This document shows positions 57,401 to 64,000 of a stretch of DNA of 64,000 bases, piece by piece. A program made the position numbers and the translations under genes. The first letter of the stretch is position 1; every line of letters starts with the position of its first letter. Source of the DNA: Steinernema hermaphroditum (lineage: Eukaryota; Nematoda; Chromadorea; Rhabditida; Steinernematidae). The stretch covers positions 8,866,001 through 8,930,000 of the forward strand of contig CM059622.1 of the NCBI GenBank assembly GCA_030435675.1, given 5' to 3'. The notes under the pieces are model-generated. The model saw only the letters and a list, made by a program, of their open reading frames with translations, ran no database searches and was not told the DNA's origin.

Positions 57401-58637
57401 TCTCCGCTCCCGCGTTCTCAAGCAGCTCCACACAAGCCATCAAGGCATGGTTCGCATGAAAGCCACTGCCCGACGCTTCGTCTACTGGATAGGAATCAAC
57501 AAGGATATCGAAGACTTTTGCCGCTCGTGTCCCAATTGCTGTGAAGCCCAGAAGAATCCTGTCAAAACAACGTTGAGCCAATGGACACCGTCTACCAAGC
57601 CGATGGACCGAGTTCACGTTGACTTCGCTGGCCCTCTCAACGGCAAGATGTATCTGATCTTCGTGGACGCCTTCAGCAAATGGCCAGAAGTCCTGCAAAT
57701 GAACTCTACTACCAGTGAAGCCACTACAACAGCTCTCTCAGGAATCTTCAGCCGATTTGGATTCCCGAAGACACTCGTATCAGACAATGGACCCCAGTTC
57801 GCGTCAAGAGAATTTGCTTTCTACTGCCTCAAGTCCGGGATACGCCATCTCACGTGTGCTCCATATCATCCGCAAAGCAATGGACAAGCAGAACGTTTCG
57901 TCGACACCTTCAAGAGGTTCATGGTCAAGCAATCCTCAAAAGGGAAGGACGCCATCGATCAGTTTCTGTTCACTTATCGCTCCACGCCGCATGAAGCTAT
58001 CGGAAACAACAGATCTCCGGACGAACTTATGCTTGGACGTCGACTCCGATCCCCGCTCAATCTCATCACAGAAGACGCTGAGGAAAAGATCGACAAGACC
58101 ACTTCGCGAATGGAACAACAGTTCAATCGTCACCACGGTGCCCGTCAACGCATTTTCAAGCCCGGTGATCAAGTCTACGTCCGCCTGTCACACGCGAAGA
58201 GCAGATGGATAGAAGCTACTGTCAACCGCCAGATCGGAAGCGTGATGTATCGTATGGATATCAATGGAACGAAGACTCGCCGCCACGCCAACCAGATGCG
58301 TCTCCGCCAGGCTGCGCCCCATCCATTGGCTGACTACGACGCCTTCGACCTGCTCCCGTTCCCAGACGTCGACTTGATGCCTCTCTCCGATGCCACTGCC
58401 GCTCATGGATCAGCCGTACCCGTCGAAGCTGCTGCCGCTACAAACACCGATGCTTCGCCCGCTTCGTCTCCGCCTGCCGCACGATTGGATGCCGACGACT
58501 CCGCCCCAGCGCCGAACATCGCCGAGGACAGCTACGTCACCCGAAGTGGAAGGACAAGCAAGAAGCCCAATCGTCTTGGTCTTGTTTCATATAGTTGTTC
58601 TTTGTATCCACTTGCTTTGGGAGGTGTTGCGTGCTGA
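54435..58637 (+). CDS. Gag-Pol polyprotein of the Gypsy element
   Basis: One open frame of 1400 codons. Gag (about residues 1-250) ends with two zinc knuckles (CYGCGEMHFNRDC, CFDCQQIGHKKGFC). Protease has VLVDTGSDINLI. RT has IRLCNDYSTGLN, SLDMADAFLQIPV, LPFGVKPATGIFQ and YLDDIIV. RNase H has VAADASEYGIGCAL and ALTYAVRKFHKYI. Integrase has an HHCC zinc region (HTSHQG...CPNCCEAQ) and the DDE core (VDFAGP, SDNGPQF, NGQAERFVDTF). Gag and Pol share one frame with no shift signal. The first ATG lies 136 bp after the LTR, but an ATG at 54501 (MNGLQNLP) may be used. The stop lies 13 bases inside the 3' LTR. Confidence 0.93.
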   Translation: MNFLLDLQLQPKSSINLVITKKMNGLQNLPIFDPDVDDFALWYQVATSRLMLLPEQTSDKQKAAMLIAMLNMSAVSQLSTRLQAKGKELTTCELEDVKTELTAAFEKKKLLFTYRRECWTLQQSAHLSLDDWYKSVMKAVHKFDYKSFSEMELAVMIYAQGLHNPQLKEHLLLKLAGRKHDEKTDLESIHQEAKTKSQVRNEVKARQEIAATNKHKPFKQLPRQSDAPSRKSPPRSKPQKLREPPSPCYGCGEMHFNRDCPYKNKKCFDCQQIGHKKGFCAPPRDKHVRTIDVKKKRNASPDASTKKYVTIQVNGVPVEVLVDTGSDINLINEDTWFDLDQPKLRPAENVFSASNHSMSLHGYFDAELNWNGRVHHDRIYVCPDGPQLIGHRALDAIGMADIPFKQVCSTKKTQDPPHLQESERIKTMLHRKYPAVFEPTLGRCTKHSAHIQLKPDAKPVFRKARPLPFAKKAQVAEELRRLEEMDVIEPIAHSDYAAPVVVVQKPSGQIRLCNDYSTGLNSQVQMNRHPMPTIEDMLTSLTGAKFFSSLDMADAFLQIPVEEETSKLLTINTHKGLFRFKRLPFGVKPATGIFQEIMDKMLTGVPGSLAYLDDIIVTGVDADDHLKNLETVLQRIQDYGLRLRLEKCRFLLPEVKYLGMVINARNITADKKKIEAILNMPPPENVQQARSLLGMINYYGRFLPDLHHLRPPIERLLHKDVSWDWSQDCEETFKKLKQALSSPLLLAHFDSNAEHVVAADASEYGIGCALLQRSPDGTVRAVAHAAKSLSPAQRKYGQIEKEAFALTYAVRKFHKYIAGRRFVLQTDHKPLVAIFGSQKGVPTLTASRLQRYALTLLNYDFEIQHVATDKFGHADALSRLITEQRNAEEEELKIFYTSADTEDALDTEELDDSYDVDAESTFPVKLDEIRAASMKDPVLRQLHRYVKHGWPPCVKKTAPELNNYARNIPAFSIVKGTVRYCDRVIVPASLRSRVLKQLHTSHQGMVRMKATARRFVYWIGINKDIEDFCRSCPNCCEAQKNPVKTTLSQWTPSTKPMDRVHVDFAGPLNGKMYLIFVDAFSKWPEVLQMNSTTSEATTTALSGIFSRFGFPKTLVSDNGPQFASREFAFYCLKSGIRHLTCAPYHPQSNGQAERFVDTFKRFMVKQSSKGKDAIDQFLFTYRSTPHEAIGNNRSPDELMLGRRLRSPLNLITEDAEEKIDKTTSRMEQQFNRHHGARQRIFKPGDQVYVRLSHAKSRWIEATVNRQIGSVMYRMDINGTKTRRHANQMRLRQAAPHPLADYDAFDLLPFPDVDLMPLSDATAAHGSAVPVEAAAATNTDASPASSPPAARLDADDSAPAPNIAEDSYVTRSGRTSKKPNRLGLVSYSCSLYPLALGGVAC
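58618..58624 (+). other. Polypurine tract
   Basis: TGGGAGG directly before the 3' LTR, within the end of the gag-pol frame. It is short but correctly placed. Confidence 0.5.
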
Positions 58638-58924
58638 CCACACGCATTGTGATCATTGTTCGTATTCGGTTTTGGTCTCGCCACGATCCCAACCGTCTAC
58701 AGTCTCTCTCTGCATTGTCATCCGCCCTGTTTGACATCTGCTCTTGTTTCTACTTGTTATTTGTGCCTAACGTGCGTCTATGCACCCTGTGTTTGTGTAT
58801 GTCCGCGTTAGGGTTGTTAGCGTGTTTTGTTTTGATTATAAAAGGTTTAATTACCCAAGTTTGAGGTCTCCCACCAGGTAGAGCTCTACGCTCCCTCAAA
58901 CTATTGTTACGACAAGACGTAACA
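58625..58924 (+). repeat. 3' LTR
   Basis: Same 300 bp as 54000-54299, followed by the GATTC duplication (58925-58929). Confidence 0.92.
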
Positions 58925-59068
58925 GATTCTTTTCGGATTCGTCTGCTCCACCGAAACCAGAAGAAAATCAGCGGCTACGGTGTGACTTTGTTCTTCTTTG
59001 TGCATTTATGAGACGTCCTGCACGGCGTAAGCCGTTGATTCGGGAAGATAAATCGTGTAAAAAATCGG

Positions 59069-59220
59069 GATCAGTCGTCCGTGGAATCATTTGTCCGTGG
59101 GATCAGTCGTCCATGGAATCAGTTGTCCGTGGGATCAGTCGTCCGTGGAATCAGTTGTCCGTGGGATCAGTCGTCCATGGAATCAGTTGTCCGTGGGATC
59201 AGTTGTCTTGGGATCAGTTG
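59069..59220. repeat. Right terminal 16-bp minisatellite of element F
   Basis: About nine units alternating GGGATCAGTCGTCCRT and GGAATCAGTTGTCCGT. The alternation of two unit types gives a 32-bp higher-order period. The left end of the element has only three units. Confidence 0.8.
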
Positions 59221-59986
59221 TACTCGACCCCTCCTTCTGCATGACGACTGTCGTAATCAGAAGCGTAGCTGGGCATCAGTGAGGTAAATAGTTGTGAAAC
59301 GAGTTTACGCGGGCACAACGATCCATTGCACAAATAGATCCAGTGCACAAATATCCGCTTTGGTCAGACGCCTTCATGCCTGTGCTGCACCCATCCACAT
59401 ATGTAGATTTGCACCTACTGTCCTACTGTCCCAATCTGACCACACAGGTCAGTCACCAGGCTGCTTCCACATCTTGGATTGCCGTACGCACACCTAAAAG
59501 AGGTGTCGGCCCCTCGATCGTTTGGTCTGACGGCAAACTCTGGGGCAGTTGTGAGTCTCCCGGCTTTTCCAGAGGGAATCGGGACACCCGGAAACTGTAG
59601 TCCCACCACTTCTGACCACAAGATGGCCGACGCCAGGAATCCGGCTGTGTGAGAAGCCCGACGGTCGTCGACGCTCTCAGGACACCGGCAAAGACGCAGC
59701 TTTCTCTCCGAAGAGCTCCTTGAATCGATCTTTATTCCTGCAGAATCAGTCAACTGAACCTCTGAGAGTGAGTGAGACAGAGAGAATCCTAATCGCTTAG
59801 AAATTTGCATACAATGTGACAATACATAAATACAGAGAAGCGGACGCGTAGCGGGTACGGTTGACCACCCACGACGGCGCGGAGATGAGACCAGAATGAA
59901 CGTCGGGAAGAGATGAAGAGAAGCCGAATTTTACCGGAAGGAACACCGTTATTGCTGGAGGAAAGCTTCGGAGGGCACGGTAGCCG
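59221..59986. repeat. Downstream region of sem-4 with an R1-related piece
   Basis: 59545-59690 matches 38870-39070 in the same orientation. The remainder up to 59986 should include the sem-4 3' UTR. No gene is seen. Confidence 0.5.
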
Positions 59987-62841
59987 CTAGTCGACGGAGT
60001 TGTGGAGGAGGGCGGTGACGGGAGAGGCGCCGGAGGAGACGGGCGCCGTCTGCAGGTGCAGCTTCAGGTGACCCTCGAGCTCAGCAGGCGAGGCGCACAC
60101 CTTCTGGCAGACGGAGCATACGGTACGCCACCAGAGCATCGCGTCGAGGGGCAGCGGCGGCGCCGAGGCCCTCGCCAGGAGGGGAAAAGGCAACCCGAAC
60201 GGGTTCGGGGCGCCGAAACGGAGATCGGTGGCCGGCGCCGGCGGGGGACACCCCATAGGGCCGGGCGCGTCGGGACCGCTGGCTGGTCCCGATGCGAACT
60301 CGAAGATGCGACGGCCGCGGCGGGAGGGATTCTGCTGCCACATGTGGGTGCCCATGTGGACCTTGAGGTTGCCGCGGGTGGTGAAGGCTCGGGAGCAGAC
60401 CTCGCACTTGAAGGGCTTGTCGCCTGCAAGGACAGGGCTGAACGTGTGGGGGCCGGATATGGTACCTGTGTGGGTGCGCATGTGGATCTGGAGGGCGGAG
60501 CTGCTGCTGAAGTGCTTGAAGCAGACGGAGCACTGGTGCTTCGAGAGGACAGGCGTCTGCCGCGGAGGCGGCGGCTCCGTTTCAGCCCACATCTTCTGCA
60601 TCGCGTCCAACGGATTCTGCGCAGGCCCGTTCGACGCCGTGTCCAGAAGGGGCTTCGTCTCGGAGCCCTTCTCAGGGGGAGCAGCCCTGCAACGCACGTC
60701 AGAGTCCGCCCCCGTCCTGCTCGCCTACCTATCCGGCGTCTTCTCCTTCGTCGGCTCCTTCGGCGCCTCGGCCTCCTCCATCGCCTCGACGACGACGGCG
60801 GAGGACTCGGGGCCCGCCTCTGGCTTCTTCTTCGGGGGAGTCTTCTGGAATACGACGGGAGTGGTTTCCGCCAGGATGCTGCTGATGCTGTTCTTCGCAG
60901 GCGTCGACGCGGGCTTCGGCGAGGCCCGCGCCATCGAGGGATGCTCAGCAAGCGAGGTGGGTCCCGGGTGGAAGGGAAGGAGTCCCGGGAAGAGCGGGAA
61001 AGGCGGGAAGGGCGCCGAGGTGGTGGGTGGGAGGAGATTCGGAGGGAGGAGGTGTGAGAGGCCGTTGAGGGGCGTCTCGGAGACCGGAGGAGGAAGGGCG
61101 CCGCTGGCGGACGGTGGCAGCGGGTTCCTGCAACGAAAAGAAGGTCTCGCCGCGAGGGGCCTGACTCACCGGCTGAGCTGGCTGGTGTGCTGCGAGATGT
61201 GGTGCTGGAGCTGCTGAGGCGAGAAGAACTTCTTCTGGCAGATGGGACACTGGTGCTGGATGGCCGTGGGCGCGCCGAGGCCGCGGAAGGAGTGCTTGGC
61301 GCGGTGGACGCCCATGTGCGTCTTCAGGTTGCCCTTGGTGGTGAAGGCGCGCTGGCAGATGCGACACTTGAAGGGCCGCTCGCCCGTGTGCGTACGATAG
61401 TGCATCTGGAGGGCGCTCTTGCAGGAGAGGACCCTTCGACAGAGGAGACACTGGTTCGGGTCGGTCGTCGGGAGCGCCTTGTCGCCCACCAGCGCCCGGA
61501 TCTTCTCCGACTCGTCGCTGGTGCTCACCTCCATCAGCGCCTCCCAGTCGTCGTCGTTCGAGCTCGCCGCCAGGAACATCTCGTGTGGCGCTGCGGGTGG
61601 CCGACCCAGGTCGAATGAGGGTACTGTAACGAGACGGTTACGGTGACGGTGGGTCGGATCCTACTCGAGGGGTGAGGTAGCGAGGAGGGTGGCGGGGCGA
61701 GCGAAGGCAGCTGAAGGAAGGTTGGCGGCGGCCCCGGAGGTACGGTAGACGAGACGGAGAAGGAGAGGTCGAGGGCCGAGGACGACGAGGCGACGGGATT
61801 ACGGTGGCCGGCGGCAAAAAGCTGGTCGAGGAGGAAGCTGCTGGGCTCTGGTGGCGCCTCGGCGGCCTCCTCCGAAGGGCTCGGCGACGGGGAGCGCGTC
61901 ACCACGTGATAGTGGAGCTCCCGGAGCGGGGGCACCGACCCGGCACCGGAAGGCGTCCTCCAGAGGTCGTCGGGGGGTGCCGGGCCTACGGAGGAGGGCC
62001 GCGGACTTTCGAGGCATCGGTGCTTCGCCATCTGAAAGGGACGTGTCGCCTGGGGATGGTTACGGTAGGTACCGCTGATACGGAGGCGAAGCGCTCTTCG
62101 CAGTCGTCGCACTGGAGAAGCCGTTCGTCGTGGTGGCGGCGATACGCGTGCCACAGAAGCGCTCCTCGCGAGCAGAAACGCTGAAAGAAGGGAGCTGAGG
62201 CCGAAAACAGGCAATTAGGTGCGGAGGCCCTTATGAAGCTGCTTCGAATTATAATTAATGGACGACGCTCACTTCAATGCGAAAACAGGCAATTTGCTCA
62301 CCTGTGAGCAGTTCTCCGCGGCGCAGGCGTGTCCCTTTTCGTCTTCGCGGCCCTTCGGCGCTCCGCCGACAGCGCTGGCGGCCTCGTTGCTGCTCGGCGG
62401 CGAGAGCGGGGGGTAGCCGGAGCCCGGCGGAGCAACGAGGCCCTCCACCGCGAGCACCTTCAGGTCGAGGGGCGCCCCGTGGGCGAGCTGCGCGTAGAGC
62501 TGTAGGAGTTGCTGCAACTTAGGTATCAGACGGTCCCTAGAAGGCGGCGGCGGTCTTTGTCGCCACCGACGGCACTTTCGCACGATCGTCGCGCGAACGG
62601 CGATTAATCGCGGTTGTTTGGGGCGAATTTTGAAAAATGGGAATCGAAGAAGACGACATCGGCACCTAACCGCAACACAAAAGGCCACCAATCATCCCGG
62701 AGCCCTTCCGCCCTCGCTCACCTGCTGGGGAGCCGTGAGGCCGCCGAGCGACTGGAACAGAGCCTTCTCCGGCGCCTCCTCGGAGGGCGCCTTCTGCGAA
62801 AGGTCGATCGCGGCTTCGGAGTCCGACGCCGGCGGGGTCAT
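59987..62841 (-). CDS. sem-4: Spalt/SALL zinc-finger transcription factor
   Basis: Eight exons on the minus strand (62841-62722, about 62511-62302, 62180-62073, 62031-61665, 61590-61170, 61127-60729, 60686-60466, 60423-59987) give about 760 codons plus stop; C. elegans SEM-4 is 744. It is a nuclear regulator of neuronal, vulval and mesodermal fates. Fingers in order: C2H2 (CAAENC...HAYRRHH), C2HC ([11 protein letters not shown]...HRC), a triplet ([51 protein letters not shown]), the Spalt pair ([37 protein letters not shown], then HMW), and a last one ([17 protein letters not shown]). Pro/Ser-rich linkers separate the groups. The exon 2 acceptor has two in-frame choices 6 bp apart. TTTCAG ends 6 bases before the start. 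Confidence 0.92.
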
Positions 62842-62847
62842 GTCCTT

Positions 62848-62853
62848 CTGAAA
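62848..62853 (-). promoter_or_regulatory. Candidate trans-splice acceptor of sem-4
   Basis: CTTTCAG on the minus strand just before the chosen ATG at 62841. It decides the start here, although an upstream coding exon cannot be ruled out because the frame is open to 62973. Confidence 0.45.
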
Positions 62854-64000
62854 GCAGCGGCTGCAGGGAGGTCTCCACGGGGAACGCCTAAGAGCGCCGA
62901 CGGTGTCGAGAAGAAGCCGACGGGGCGGGGCAGAGGCTAATTGCATACCTGGAGACGCTGGGGCAGACGACACTCCGCGGCGGCCCTCCGCTCGAGGAGC
63001 CGGCCGAGGCTCACAGCGAACGGCGGCGATTCGCTCGACGACTTCATCGCCTCTGAAACCCGAACATTTGATATTTCACTCCAACAGCCCGGCGGTGGGA
63101 TACTGTAGCGTGGTCGTTAACTGCGGGCTTATGGCCTCCGGCCTGCACTTTCGGGGACCGAAAACACTTCATTAGGCTGCGCCTTCTCGGCGTGAGGTCT
63201 GTGTGTTCCTCGTCAAACCAGTTGTCGGAACCGTCGACGAATCGCCGCGGCGACGACGATATTAGCAACATTTTTGGGGTAATTAATTCGCGACGTGCTC
63301 CATTCATCGTCGGCCTTCGGTTCGCATTAGTGTTTCGATTTGTCACAAAAATGAGCGCCGTGACAGCGCCCGCGGAGGCAAAAAAACTCGAGAGTCTCTC
63401 CGCGCATTAGGGTCACCGTGCTGTCTAACCCGACGGCGGAGCAATAAAGAGATCGCCGGCGGATAAGGATGTTACAAACGCGGAGTATCGCCGTCGAAAT
63501 CACCGCAGAAAGCCGCTTCTGCAGATCCCTCGAAGACGACCTGTTCGGTGCCCTCTAATCGCCACCTCTCTCAAACGGCGTTTCGCCCCATTAATAACCA
63601 CGGCGCCTCTTTAGAAATGGTTCGAAGCGGCGATAAGCATCTTGTGCATCTTCTCGATCCCGTAAATCGTCGAATTTTGATCTCCTTGAAGGGCAGGTGT
63701 CCTCGCCGGCGGCGGCCTCTTTGTCCGCCGCCGCTACCGTACCCCAACGATAACATTTGCGGTCGTTAAACGCGAATTTAATTGCGCTACAAAAAGCCGT
63801 TTGGCAACAACGCCGCGCCGCCAGCGGCGCCTAGGCGGCGCGGCGGCGTCTCCGCGGGGGGCCGCAGCGGCGACAGTTGCGCGTACAAAACAAAGAGGAC
63901 TTCGGCTTCATTTATCATCGCGATCCCGGCGTCCCTCAGGGCGCTCCGCGTCGTTTTAATTTCCAATCATTTCGAGGAGGCGTAAAGCCGGCCGTCATCG
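62854..64000. other. Upstream region of sem-4
   Basis: 1.1 kb, GC-rich, ending at the window edge. No protein-coding exon was recognised. GCGGCGGC runs near 63820-63870 are low complexity. Confidence 0.4.

Larger units (their letters stand above)
54000..58924 (+). mobile_element. Ty3/Gypsy LTR retrotransposon
   Basis: A 4925-bp element with two 300-bp LTRs that look identical, a 5-bp target duplication, a primer-binding site, a polypurine run and one long gag-pol frame. There is no envelope gene. It sits inside repeat R1; the related copy at 39400-39790 shows the sequence without it. LTR identity and the open frame point to a very recent insertion. Confidence 0.93.
53122..59220. mobile_element. 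Minisatellite-capped element split by an LTR retrotransposon (element F)
   Basis: The left end (53122-53165, CAACTAATCCC then GGACAACTGATCCC) and right end (about 59069-59220, 16-bp units GGGATCAGTTGTCCGT) are inverted copies, the outermost 26 bases differing at two positions. The interior is the R1 repeat (53620-53999 and 58930-59060), interrupted by the Gypsy element. Without that insert the element is about 1.2 kb and has no transposase, so it is non-autonomous. Confidence 0.65.

Noticed and set aside
60002..61057. 351-codon plus-strand frame
   Set aside because: Antisense of the GC-rich sem-4 exons; Arg/Gly-rich low complexity typical of a shadow frame.

Overview
The window is nuclear DNA of a nematode, most likely a rhabditid; I cannot name the species. 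Its genes have very short introns (mostly 38-50 bp) with GTGAGT/GTAAGT donors and TTTCAG acceptors. TTTCAG also sits directly before several start codons, as expected for spliced-leader trans-splicing, and one gene pair is spaced like an operon. The host genes are nematode versions of animal developmental and housekeeping genes. Exon models below were joined by hand; for 13 genes the summed exon lengths are a whole number of codons and the joins reproduce family motifs.

Gene-rich left part (1-13.9 kb): eipr-1 (WD40, endosome-Golgi) faces vps-28 (ESCRT-I). An R-SMAD-like gene and an inhibitory-SMAD-like gene converge on each other. pash-1 (DGCR8, Microprocessor) is divergent from lsg-1 (60S export GTPase), which is followed by rpl-27. 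14-22.5 kb is a repeat island: an inverted 17-bp minisatellite pair, a large palindrome, and three elements with CAAGGGA termini and 3-bp target duplications, two of which carry tRNA-like sequences in their arms; the largest holds a satellite of four ~730-bp units. 23.5-38.4 kb is genic again: two paralogous C2H2 zinc-finger genes (one with an internal exon duplication), emr-1 (emerin), egl-30 (Gq alpha) and a small single-pass membrane protein.

38.5-59.2 kb is a stack of nested transposons. A fourth CAAGGGA element contains an intact MULE-type transposon whose ends are inverted minisatellites. A second, decayed MULE-like element with inverted 15-bp minisatellite ends was split cleanly by a complete PAT/DIRS-type tyrosine-recombinase retrotransposon. 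A third element with 16-bp minisatellite ends was split by a Ty3/Gypsy LTR retrotransposon with apparently identical LTRs and an open 1400-codon gag-pol. The window closes with sem-4 (Spalt/SALL) on the minus strand.

Most notable: (i) several elements capped by inverted minisatellites, three of which share a core resembling GG-AT-S-A-R-Y-T-G-Y-C-C, one with an intact FLYWCH-MULE transposase; (ii) in the PAT-like element, a 47-bp candidate intron whose removal moves the frame into a CCHC zinc knuckle and stop, while retention keeps Gag in frame with reverse transcriptase; (iii) CAAGGGA elements with Pol III-type A and B boxes inside their inverted repeats.
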